A stretch of DNA of 64,000 bases from Lentibacillus cibarius (lineage in GTDB: Bacteria > Bacillota > Bacilli > Bacillales > Amphibacillaceae), in assembly GCF_005887555.1 (NCBI RefSeq), contig NZ_VCIA01000001.1:868001-932000 (forward strand). The letters are read 5' to 3'. Below the pieces are notes generated by a model, which was given only the letters and a program-made list of their open reading frames with translations, made no database searches and had not been told where the DNA came from. The position numbers were made by a program, and so were the translations under genes. Each line of letters opens with the position of its first letter. Within the stretch, counting starts at the first letter, position 1. Positions 8,768 to 16,899 of the stretch are shown here, piece after piece.

Positions 8768-10099
8768 TTGAAAGGATTAACATCTTTTTTTGACCGGATG
8801 GTGCAGCGGTATTTGCCCGATGCGTTTCTATTCGCGATCATTCTGACAGTTATTGTTTTCTTTCTCGGAATGGGCGTTACCGGTAGCACACCTGTAGAAA
8901 TGGTTGAATATTGGGGGACGGGATTCTGGGATCTACTCGCGTTTGCCATGCAGATGTCGCTCATCGTGGTGACCGGGTACATTCTTGCAAGCACGCCTGT
9001 CGTTCGAACAATGTTACAGAAAATTAGCACACTGGCTAATACGCCCGGACAGGCGATTCTGCTGGTGACATTCGTTGCTGCAGTTGCTTGCCTAATTAAC
9101 TATGGATTTGGACTTGTCGTTGGCGCACTTCTGGCGATCCACGTGGCAAAACGTATTCCGTCGGTGGACTACCGGTTGCTGATGGCGAGCGCTTACAGCG
9201 GGTTCCTGTTGTGGCATGGGGGTTTCTCTGGATCGATTCCGCTACTCATCGCAACAGATGACCATTTTTTGGCTGATAAGATTGGATCATTACCGGTTAC
9301 TGAAACATTGTTCAGTAGCTTTAATCTGTTTATCGTCTTATTCTTACTGATTACCATGCCGCTATTAAACTGGTACATGATGAAAACGCGTGATCCGCTG
9401 GCGAACGCAACTGACGCAACGACTTGGAACACCGAGAGCTATGACCATACCGAAGAAGCTGTTGCCACCGAGAGTATAACTCCAGCTGAGCGGCTGGAAA
9501 ACAGCCAAATGTTATCCCTACTCATCGCAATCATGGGGCTTGGATTCATCGTTTATCATTTTTCACAAAACGGTTTTGACTTGAATATTAACATTGTCAA
9601 CTTTATATTCCTGTTTCTTGGTATTCTGTTCCACCGGACACCGCGTCGCTTTTTGGACAGTGTTTCCGATGCGGTAAAAAATGTAGGGGGCATCATTATC
9701 CAATTTCCTTTTTATGCAGGAATCATGGGCATGATGGTCGCTTCTGGCCTGTCTCAATCCATGTCAGAATGGTTTGTGAGCATCTCTAACGATGTGACGC
9801 TGCCGTTATTCACTTTTCTCAGCGCAGGTATTGTCAACTTCTTCGTGCCATCCGGCGGTGGTCAGTGGGCTGTACAGGGACCGATCATGATTCCCGCAGC
9901 ATTGGAGATTGGTGCCGATACAGCAAAAACAGCAATGGCCGTTGCCTGGGGGGACGCGTGGACGAACATGATCCAGCCGTTCTGGGCATTACCATTACTA
10001 GCGATTGCTGGCTTGAAAGTACGTGACATTATGGGATTCTGTGTCATCATTTTGTTTTATAGCCTGATTCCGATATCAATCGGACTCTTGTTTATGTAA
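8768..10099 (+). CDS. short-chain fatty acid transporter (AtoE/TIGR00366 family)
   Basis: An integral membrane protein of about 443 residues with roughly a dozen hydrophobic segments. It shows the AtoE-family opening (FFDRMVQRYLPDAFLFAIILT), the LWHGGFSGSIPL loop and the FFVPSGGGQWAVQGPIM segment. Members carry short-chain fatty acids such as acetoacetate or butyrate into the cell, in E. coli beside atoDAB; no CoA-transferase gene is nearby here, so the substrate is inferred from the family only. The open frame reaches a GTG at 8750, but TTG 8768 is chosen because AAGGGGGAAG lies about 7 nt before it. It is monocistronic, ending at a strong terminator. Confidence 0.85.
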   Translation: MKGLTSFFDRMVQRYLPDAFLFAIILTVIVFFLGMGVTGSTPVEMVEYWGTGFWDLLAFAMQMSLIVVTGYILASTPVVRTMLQKISTLANTPGQAILLVTFVAAVACLINYGFGLVVGALLAIHVAKRIPSVDYRLLMASAYSGFLLWHGGFSGSIPLLIATDDHFLADKIGSLPVTETLFSSFNLFIVLFLLITMPLLNWYMMKTRDPLANATDATTWNTESYDHTEEAVATESITPAERLENSQMLSLLIAIMGLGFIVYHFSQNGFDLNINIVNFIFLFLGILFHRTPRRFLDSVSDAVKNVGGIIIQFPFYAGIMGMMVASGLSQSMSEWFVSISNDVTLPLFTFLSAGIVNFFVPSGGGQWAVQGPIMIPAALEIGADTAKTAMAVAWGDAWTNMIQPFWALPLLAIAGLKVRDIMGFCVIILFYSLIPISIGLLFM

Positions 10100-10114
10100 A
10101 GTAAAACTTCATTC

Positions 10115-10156
10115 AAAAGACTGCCACAGCCTAAATAAGGCCGAGGCAGTCTTTTT
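10115..10156. terminator. bidirectional Rho-independent terminator
   Basis: An AAAAGACTGCC ... GGCAGTCTTTTT stem-loop lies between the convergent AtoE-like gene and the GGDEF pseudogene. It has an A run on the left arm and a T run on the right, so it can serve both strands. Confidence 0.85.
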
Positions 10157-10179
10157 ATTAACAATAACCGGCTGGAAGC

Positions 10180-11448
10180 TTATCGCAATTTCACCGCATT
10201 TCTTCCGGCTCCTTTTGCCTCGTACAGGGCATTGTCTGCTTCTTTCAGCATAGAGAAGACAGTCGCTCCTTTCTCCGGTGCCATGGCAACACCCATGCTT
10301 GATGAAACGTGCAAGTGCTTACCAAGTATCGTCCATGGCTTTTTGATCGTATGCTGAATTTCTTTTGCAATAGCCACAGCCTCATTCACCGAGGTCACAT
10401 TCGATAAAAGGATAACGAATTCATCGCCGCCAAGTCTAGCCGCCATATCGTCATGACGAATAACTCGATTCAAGCGTTTTCCAAATTCCTCAATGACTGC
10501 ATCACCAACATCATGTCCCAATTCATCATTAATTTGCTTGAAATAGTCGATATCCATCAAAATTACAGCAAAACCGCTCCCGTCCGCATGCTGATGATCG
10601 ATTGCCTTGCGCAGCTGCTTTTTGAATAACCGTCTGTTTGGCAACCCGGTCAACGAATCATGATGCGCGAAATGTTGCAACTTAGCTTCGTATTCCTTCT
10701 GCTAGCTGACATCGCGTGTGATGATAACCATATATTGGAATTTACCTTCACTATCATATACTGAAGTACCGTGAGACTGACACCAAACGGCATTGTTTTC
10801 TGCATCAAATTGCCTGCAGGTCGCTGTAAAAGGCTGACCATGTTTAATAGATTCAATCATTTTCCTGTCCATCTCATCCCTGTCATCCGGATGAACATTA
10901 TGTAAAAAAAACTTCCCTTCATATTCCTGATGATCATGCCCCAATATCGTTTGAAACGATGGGGATGCGTAGACGATTTCCCCTTTATCGTTTACCATTG
11001 TTATCAAGTCATTTGCGTATTCGGCAATCGTCCGGAATCGTTCTTCTCGTTCCTTTAATTGTTTTTGCGCAATAATCGCATCTGTAATATCTTTCACAAC
11101 TGCCACGACATGTGTACACTGGTCGTCAGCATTAAACAATGGGGTCAATTTTGTATTCATATAATAGTTTTCTTCTGAAGCTAGATACGAATCATCAAAA
11201 CTAACAGACTCCCCAGTATCTACTACTTTTTGATAGTGCGCGTATAATAAGGCTGCATGTTCCGGTTCACAGACATCGGCAATCGTTTTTCCTGTATCTT
11301 GTAGACCAATGCCTGTTCCTTCTTCCGCAGCCTTGTTAATAAATTCATAGATAAACTCTGAACCATTCTTCACCCTCATTACAAATACCATGTCTGTAAT
11401 GCCATCCATCAGCACGCTTTTTAGCAAAGTTTCCATTAAATGGTGCAA
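10180..11448 (-). pseudogene. PAS-PAS-GGDEF diguanylate cyclase interrupted by an in-frame amber codon
   Basis: Two open frames in the same reading frame are separated only by a TAG at 10702-10704. The first 248 codons encode two PAS sensor domains (about 10-128 and 135-248). The remainder, starting QKEYEAKLQHFAHHDSLTGLPNRR, is a complete GGDEF domain with GGDEF intact and an RHDD product-inhibition (I-site) motif five residues before it. Without the stop this would be a soluble cyclic-di-GMP synthase of about 422 residues. There is no ribosome site for the second half except internal ATG codons, so activity is doubtful unless the TAG is read through. The start is TTG 11448, behind GGAAGAGG; ATG 11436 is an alternative. 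Confidence 0.85.
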
Positions 11449-11689
11449 GCTACCTCTTCCTTCATCTATTTAGATTTTTAAATACATATCTGCATATGTT
11501 GTCTTTTTGAATCATACTATCGGCATCATGGTGTTATTGTATTTAAACACCTTCACAATAGCAAAAAAGTCCCATTCATTCAATCGTTTCTTTTCAGTCG
11601 CTGTGACAATTATCCTAAGTTAGTTGAAAAGGAGCCGGGAACAGCTTCTCGCGGTGATATGGCAGCAGATTTTGCAGTGTGACGTATTT

Positions 11690-11815
11690 GGCGTTTTCGC
11701 TTCAAAATTTGGTGTTTACATCCTCAACTTTGGCGTTTTTATCCTGAAATCTGGTGTTTACATCCTCAACTTTGGCGTTTTTATCCTGAAATCTGGTGTT
11801 TCTTGTTCCAAACTC
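11690..11815. repeat. six tandem 21-bp units (intergenic array 1)
   Basis: Exactly six 21-bp units starting GGYGTTT: 11690, 11711, 11732, 11753, 11774, 11795. Units 2/4 and 3/5 are identical, so the higher-order period is 42 bp; the outer units are diverged. The array can be read as heptapeptides (GVYILNF, GVFILKS) on the plus strand in a 64-codon frame beginning at 11624, but that frame has no convincing start and is probably fortuitous. It fills the gap between the GGDEF pseudogene and an EamA gene. The remaining gap from 11449 to 11689 holds no other gene that I can see. Confidence 0.9.
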
Positions 11816-11823
11816 TAGCAACC

Positions 11824-12741
11824 TCACATGTCAACCCTGCTAGCTGACTTCTCTCTTCCAAAAACCTGTGCAATAGCAATGCCAGCAATCACTAGTGCAG
11901 ATCCGGTGATAATACTGCCGGTGAGCTTTTCTCCAAGTATTAACCAGCCAAAAAACAGGCCGAATACCGGGACGAGCAGTGTCGACAAAGTAGCTGTCAC
12001 CATATCAATGGTGCTCAGAAGTACAAACCATACCGTGAAACATAACGCAGATGCCAAGACACCAGTAAAGAAGATGTAAAAAACGCTTGCACTGGTCAGG
12101 TGCACAGGCTCTCCCCATTCCGTCACCACGGTCGCCGCTAATATCCCAATCGTGCCAAATAGCATTTGATATGCCGATACCTGGAGCTGGGTCATGCCTT
12201 CCAGTTTCAACCGGTAATACGTATTGGACCCGGCCCATGAGAATGCCGCTGCCACAATGAGTAACTCACCGAAAATAACTGCCGGATCCTGCACAAAAAA
12301 GATATCCCAGCCAAGGATCGTCAACAGGCCAAGCATTCCCATTACTAGGCCAACTATCTTCCCCGGTGTAATGCGCTCACCCAACACTTTTACAGCCAGA
12401 AAACTGCTCCAAAGTGGCATGGAATACAACAAAACAGACGACTTGCCGGCATTGACAAACTGCATGCCGTACATAACACAGGAAAAAACAATGGCCGTCT
12501 GCAGCATGCCGACGACAAACAAATGCTTCCACATCTGCCTTGGTGGTTTGCCTGCTTTCAATACCAAAACAAACAGCAGCAAGGTCACCGCCCCTGTCCC
12601 AAACCGAAATGTGGAAAACGTAAGCGGCCCCATGAAGTCAAGTGCTGCTTTCATCAATACCCACGCATAACCCCAAATGATAGTAATGAGCAGAATCAAT
12701 CCCCATACCATCCACTTATTTTTAAGTATAGTATTCCCCAT
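11824..12741 (-). CDS. EamA/DMT-family transporter (10-TM exporter)
   Basis: A 305-residue membrane protein with about ten hydrophobic helices and two EamA repeats (about 12-145 and 155-295). The first starts ITIIWGYAWVLMKAALDF, a typical drug/metabolite transporter opening. Members export amino acids, purines or other metabolites; no substrate can be assigned here. ATG 12741 has an AGAGG about 12 nt upstream. It appears monocistronic. A scrambled partial copy of this gene lies at 15236-15544, so this locus has been duplicated locally. Confidence 0.85.
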   Translation of the reverse strand: MGNTILKNKWMVWGLILLITIIWGYAWVLMKAALDFMGPLTFSTFRFGTGAVTLLLFVLVLKAGKPPRQMWKHLFVVGMLQTAIVFSCVMYGMQFVNAGKSSVLLYSMPLWSSFLAVKVLGERITPGKIVGLVMGMLGLLTILGWDIFFVQDPAVIFGELLIVAAAFSWAGSNTYYRLKLEGMTQLQVSAYQMLFGTIGILAATVVTEWGEPVHLTSASVFYIFFTGVLASALCFTVWFVLLSTIDMVTATLSTLLVPVFGLFFGWLILGEKLTGSIITGSALVIAGIAIAQVFGREKSASRVDM

Positions 12742-13291
12742 GAACGAACAACCTCTTTAATGTGGCCTATTTATATAAGTATATTTTTAACTTTTTATTA
12801 TGACAACTATTGAATCCTGCCTTTTGCCCAATTTATATTGAAAACGTTCAAAAACGGTATGATGCTCTTTAAAAGAAGAAGAAAGATGCGAAAGCCCTTA
12901 ATTTGGCACCGCCTGTAATCGTCGTGTTGTGGCTAGCCGGACCTTTCTATAACTAAGGTATACAAATTTGTACACAAAGGGACCCTAACACAAAATTTAA
13001 TCATACGAATTATTTTCTACCAGTTTAAAGTCGACATAAAATGGCTATACTGTTCATGTATTCCCCCTTTAATTGACCCTTTTGAACTAAAAAGACTTGT
13101 CCCATCAGTGATGATGACAAGTCTTTTTAGAAAGATAAGAAACTATAAAATTTAGCTATATAACTTTTACTTGCAAGGTTAAGCCGCGTCCTGCTTCAGC
13201 GACTAGCGCGACTTCCTTCACCTCTGTCCGATTCATTGGAAGCATTGAAAAACGCGAACATATTGACAGCGTCTGTTTTGTTTATATATGA
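12742..13291. other. 550-bp intergenic region with a duplicated block and terminator
   Basis: No convincing gene. It contains a cre-like TTGAAAACGTTCAA near 12838, a perfect 12-bp palindrome TACAAATTTGTA at 12961-12972 that could be an operator, a 126-bp block (13005-13130) that recurs at 15545-15670, and a terminator hairpin inside that block. On the minus strand around 13157-13237 an ATG opens a 26-codon frame (MNRTEVKEVALVAEAG), which may be a leftover gene start but has no recognisable family. Confidence 0.6.
13005..13130. repeat. 126-bp direct repeat, copy 1 (with copy 2 at 15545-15670)
   Basis: Positions 13005-13130 and 15545-15670 are nearly identical at a constant offset of 2540 bp, and the similarity stops sharply at both ends. 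Each copy ends in a terminator-type hairpin (arms 13089-13101 and 13116-13128). Copy 2 sits just downstream of the flavodoxin gene on the minus strand, so its hairpin serves that gene; copy 1 has no adjacent gene end and looks like the orphan. Confidence 0.9.
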
Positions 13292-15022
13292 TCACGTTAT
13301 TTCCGTTTGCAGTTTTTGTAGTAAATAAATAATTTCGTTGGTCTTTTCATTCAGTTGTTCGAGCATCCCGGTAGCATTTTCTTTATCCCCTTGTTCAACG
13401 AATCGTTTCACCTTTTCTACTAAATCATGAAACTCCTGATGCGGTTTTTCAATTGTTTTAAAGGAAGTTTTCGACCCGAGTGATGTTTGCTTCATTTGTT
13501 TATACCATTTGCCAAATCTGCACTCGTCAGGCTTGATTTCATTTAACTCATCGATAGATTGGTACCCTAATATGGCATTGTATACCCACCATTGGTATAG
13601 TGCGTGTTCAGTCTGTACAACCCGTATCACCTGTTCCGGCACCAATTTCGGAATGCTGCTAATTGTTTGTTTCCGTAAATCATTCACTTCCGAGCTTACC
13701 TGATAAATCGACTCACCCGTCTTTTCAGTTTGATGCCGAATGTCTTCTGTATGCTGATGAACTACGCCTATTCGGTTGGCAATATCCTGTGTTGCAGATG
13801 ACTGCTCTTCTGTAAGGGCTGCAATCGTATTAATCGATTCACCAACGTTATTGATTTTTTCCATGATGAAATTAATTGTTTCAATAGACTGTCTGGCATG
13901 TCCGACACGTTCTTGCAATGACGTTGACATATCGTCTACATTGCTAGCAACTTCTTTTGAACTTCCTTGAATTTGGTGAATCGTTGCAGATACTTCTTCT
14001 ACCGATGTTTTGGTCTGTTCTGCGAGTTTTCGAACCTCATCAGCGACAACCGCAAATCCTTTTCCATGTTCACCAGCACGCGCAGCTTCAATGCTTGCAT
14101 TCAAGGCTAATAAATTCGTTTCTTCCGCGATGCTTTTAATTGTGTCAACAACCTGTGTTGTCTTGGCCATATGATTCGTTAACGTATCTATCTTTTCTTT
14201 CGTGGACGTAAATTCTTCAGCCATTTTTAAAAAACCCTGCAACGATTCTTCAATAAGCTGCCGACCTTCACCAGCCTCTTTTATCATCTTCTCCGTATTT
14301 TCAGACATTTCTACTGCATTTTCCGTCACTTGTTCGATTGAGGCATTTAATTCCTGAGATGCTGCACTTACGTTCGATGCTTCATCAACCGATGCATCCA
14401 CCCTATCTAGTAATAATTTAACCTTATCCATACCGATAACGTATTCCATCACCTTGCTTATACTTTGAACAAGATGATAATCATTTGCTTCCTGAGTGGA
14501 GCTGATGACAACCAATGTATCAAAAGTAATAATACGAATCAGAGAAAGGATAATCTCGGATATCGTATGTGATGAATGGTGGAACCGCTTCATAATGATC
14601 GGAATTATATATTCGTACACCCGAATATAAGAACCAACATACCATTCATCATATAAGCCTATGCGACTATGTACTCGTCCAATCTTTTTCCGGTATTCTA
14701 CATAATCCTTAGTAAATTTCGGTTTAGACAATTCTTTGAAATACGCCGTAATCGCCGCAGTATAGCGCTCAAAATTGGAATTGTCATTAAAAATTTGTTG
14801 GATTTCAGGTATCTTCATTATCATTTCATAATGGCGTTTTGCCATTTCATAAGCATGTTCTTCCATAATAGGATCAATTTTCCTCAAGTTTTGAAAATCG
14901 CCATCCGTGATTTGCAAGAGTTTTGATAATTCATTAATGCGTGCACTTTCACCTTCTATTGTATACGTCTGGTCACCCAGCTCCGGAATTTTCTCTTTTT
15001 TACCAAACAGCGTCTGCATCAT
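13292..15022 (-). CDS. globin-coupled methyl-accepting chemotaxis protein with C-terminal CZB domain (HemAT-like)
   Basis: A 576-residue soluble chemoreceptor. Residues about 25-185 form a protoglobin-type sensor with the proximal-histidine motif GRVHSRIGL (His near 118), as in the aerotaxis transducer HemAT that binds O2 on haem. A methyl-accepting signalling domain follows, with the hairpin tip [36 protein letters not shown] split here as [18 protein letters not shown] and [16 protein letters not shown]. The C-terminal about 115 residues match a CZB zinc-binding domain: [20 protein letters not shown] and [10 protein letters not shown] supply the expected His and Cys. No membrane segment is present, so it should be cytoplasmic. 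ATG 15022 or 15019 follows a GGGG-rich ribosome site. An Fnr-type palindrome lies about 100 nt upstream. Confidence 0.9.
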   Translation of the reverse strand: MMQTLFGKKEKIPELGDQTYTIEGESARINELSKLLQITDGDFQNLRKIDPIMEEHAYEMAKRHYEMIMKIPEIQQIFNDNSNFERYTAAITAYFKELSKPKFTKDYVEYRKKIGRVHSRIGLYDEWYVGSYIRVYEYIIPIIMKRFHHSSHTISEIILSLIRIITFDTLVVISSTQEANDYHLVQSISKVMEYVIGMDKVKLLLDRVDASVDEASNVSAASQELNASIEQVTENAVEMSENTEKMIKEAGEGRQLIEESLQGFLKMAEEFTSTKEKIDTLTNHMAKTTQVVDTIKSIAEETNLLALNASIEAARAGEHGKGFAVVADEVRKLAEQTKTSVEEVSATIHQIQGSSKEVASNVDDMSTSLQERVGHARQSIETINFIMEKINNVGESINTIAALTEEQSSATQDIANRIGVVHQHTEDIRHQTEKTGESIYQVSSEVNDLRKQTISSIPKLVPEQVIRVVQTEHALYQWWVYNAILGYQSIDELNEIKPDECRFGKWYKQMKQTSLGSKTSFKTIEKPHQEFHDLVEKVKRFVEQGDKENATGMLEQLNEKTNEIIYLLQKLQTEIT

Positions 15023-15121
15023 TTTGTTCCCCAGCCCCTTTTACAAAGTTCGTTCCTAATTTGCCAGTTTTAAGCGAATCATTTCTGCATAGACAGTCTA
15101 AAGGAAAAAACTGTCGGGTAG

Positions 15122-15137
15122 TGTGATAAATATCACA
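15122..15137 (-). promoter_or_regulatory. Fnr/CRP-type binding site upstream of the globin chemoreceptor
   Basis: TGTGATAAATATCACA fits TGTGA-N6-TCACA exactly and is the core of a longer 9-2-9 perfect palindrome (15120-15139). On the minus strand, placing its centre at -41.5 puts the start near 15088 and a TAGACT -10 candidate at 15095-15100. The geometry is that of an Fnr-activated promoter, but it is inferred. Confidence 0.55.
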
Positions 15138-15235
15138 CTTATACTGAATGGTACGCTATTTGTCAAACATACGAACGAATTGGTCGAGAAACACGCGGGT
15201 TCTGCTTTCTTTTTTTGCGAACATTAATCACTACT

Positions 15236-15544
15236 AGCTGACTTCTCTCTTCCAAAAAACTGTGCAACAGTGATGCCGGCGATCACTAGTGCAGTTCCGG
15301 TGATAATACTGCCGGTTAGCTTTTCTCCAAGCATTAACTAGCCAAAAAACCGTGGTGACGGAATGGGGGGAGCCTGTGCACCTGACCAGTGCAATCGCCG
15401 CTAATATCCCGATTGTGCCAAATAGCATTTGATATGCCGATACCTGGAGCTGGGTCATGCCTTCCAGTTTCAATCGGTAATACGTGTTGGACCCGGACCA
15501 TGAGAATGCCGCTATCACAATGAGTAACTCACCGAAAATAACTG
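15236..15544 (-). pseudogene. rearranged fragment of the EamA gene at 11824-12741
   Basis: Three blocks can be aligned by eye. 15236-15351 matches 11840-11957 (about 91% identical). About 15351-15395 is the reverse complement of about 12086-12130. About 15396-15544 matches 12131-12277 (about 95% identical). The stretch 11958-12085 and everything upstream of 12277 are missing. The result is an untranslatable remnant with a deletion and a small internal inversion; a 94-codon open frame across it has an EamA-like N-terminal third (SWSGSNTYYRLKLEGM) and then nonsense. The segment 15023-15235 before it holds only the chemoreceptor promoter region. Confidence 0.88.
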
Positions 15545-15670
15545 ACGAATTATTTTCTACCAGTTTAAAGTCGACATAAAATGGCTATACTGTTAATGTA
15601 TTCCCCCTTTAATTGACCCTTTTGAACTAAAAAGACTTGTCCCATCAATGATGATGACAAGTCTTTTTAG
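15545..15670. repeat. 126-bp direct repeat, copy 2, containing the flavodoxin terminator
   Basis: Partner of 13005-13130. The hairpin AAAAAGACTTGTC ... GACAAGTCTTTTT (15629-15668) lies 16 nt beyond the flavodoxin stop and has T runs on both strands, so it is a good terminator for that gene. The block is joined directly to the EamA fragment by a junction absent from the parent locus. Confidence 0.88.
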
Positions 15671-15683
15671 TTTCTTTTTGTGG

Positions 15684-16166
15684 CTACCACATCCGTTGGT
15701 CTGAAAGAGTTAAGCTTTCAACCATATCACAAAATGTTTCAGCAAACTTTCGGCAGCGCTCCTCATCTTCCTCATCAGGTGCAAGATCGACAATTAGCCG
15801 CTCTGGTACCAGTTGGGCCTGTTTTGCTTCCAGACGGTCACCAATGGCGTTGGCAGCGCCGCCGAATGTATCATAAAAGGAATCTCCGGATCCAAATACG
15901 CCCGAAACCATGCCGGTAATATCAACATCGTCCAATTCCTCATAAAAATCTTCGGCTTCAAACGGAATCTCCCCATCATCCCATGAGTACGTCCCAATAA
16001 GGACACCGTCATAGCTAAAAAGTTCTTCTACATCAATCGGATCCAGTTCAAATGTCTTCGTGACCACTTCATGTCCACGGTACTGTACCGTATCCGTTAT
16101 AATCGTTGCCAGTTCTTCTGTGTTGCCGGTCATGCTCGCGTATAACAACAATACTTTTTTTCCCAT
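15684..16166 (-). CDS. flavodoxin
   Basis: A 160-residue acidic protein with the short-chain flavodoxin fold. The FMN phosphate loop is at residues 9-16 (YASMTGNT), followed by the IGTYSWDDGEIP and VFGSGDSFYDTFGGAA loops that wrap the flavin. Flavodoxins carry single electrons in place of ferredoxin, for example under iron limitation. ATG 16166 is well placed behind GGAGGATTATC. It stands alone, ending at the duplicated terminator hairpin. Confidence 0.93.
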   Translation of the reverse strand: MGKKVLLLYASMTGNTEELATIITDTVQYRGHEVVTKTFELDPIDVEELFSYDGVLIGTYSWDDGEIPFEAEDFYEELDDVDITGMVSGVFGSGDSFYDTFGGAANAIGDRLEAKQAQLVPERLIVDLAPDEEDEERCRKFAETFCDMVESLTLSDQRMW

Positions 16167-16371
16167 GATAATCCTCCGAAACGTAATCGAATCTTTCCAG
16201 TATTATTGTACTGTCGGCGATAATGACTTTCAATTATTCACGTCCAATAGGAGGCATTTTTTCTATGAATGTGACAAAAATGTGATTGTCTTCCCACCCC
16301 CGGCATACGTTCTGCTCCGCATAGTCTGTCCATTCCCGTCATAGGAATGAATACAGAAGGGGGATCTGTTC

Positions 16372-16859
16372 ATGGGGCTGTTTCAAGAATTTCGTCAATT
16401 TGCAATCAAAGGAAACGCCGTTGATATCGGTGTTGGCGTAGTGTTAGGTGCTGCATTCAGCGGATTCATCGATTCACTGGTTAAAGATATCATTTACCGC
16501 CAATCGGGGTTCTTTATTCTAAAATAAATTTTCAAGACCTCTATATCAGTTTGAGCGGGATGACCTATCCATCATTGGAAAAAGCCAAAGAAGCAGGTGC
16601 CGCAACGATTAATTATGGACTGTTCATCACTGCTTCCGTTCGCTTTATCATTATTTTATTTACCGTTTTCCTAGTTGTCAGGCAAATTAACCGCTGGAAA
16701 AAGCCTCACCAGCATCCACTAGACTCTATGACCAAAAAAGAATGCCCGTATTGCTGCATGCCAATTCCAACCAAGGCGATTGTTTGCCCCAACTGTTCGT
16801 CCACTATTAAAAAGCAAGAAAACAAGCGTAAGGCAGGCCCAACATGGCGGATAATGTGA
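16372..16859 (+). pseudogene. mscL: large-conductance mechanosensitive channel MscL, frameshifted
   Basis: ATG 16372 behind AGAAGGGGG opens a normal MscL start ([24 protein letters not shown], given here in two parts: [24 protein letters not shown]). At 16496-16500 the sequence TACCGCC replaces an expected TACCCGCC; one missing C shifts the frame and gives a stop at codon 51. Restoring the C yields continuous MscL ([20 protein letters not shown], then TM2 and the QINRWKKP end). The tail carries two CxxC pairs (CPYCCMP, CPNC), a small zinc-ribbon seen in some Bacillaceae MscL. MscL is the emergency pressure valve in hypo-osmotic shock, so real loss would matter; a base-calling error is equally possible. 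Confidence 0.9.
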
Positions 16860-16899
16860 AGTTTCTAAGACCTGCTCGTACTATTGTTCCAACCACAGC

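Noticed and set aside
11624..11818. 64-codon plus-strand open frame over the 21-bp array
   Set aside because: The frame is open only because the repeat period is a multiple of three; the start has no clear ribosome site and the product (GVYILNF repeats) has no family resemblance.
15234..15518. 94-codon frame as a small EamA protein
   Set aside because: Only its first third reads as EamA; it crosses an inversion and a deletion, so it is a remnant.
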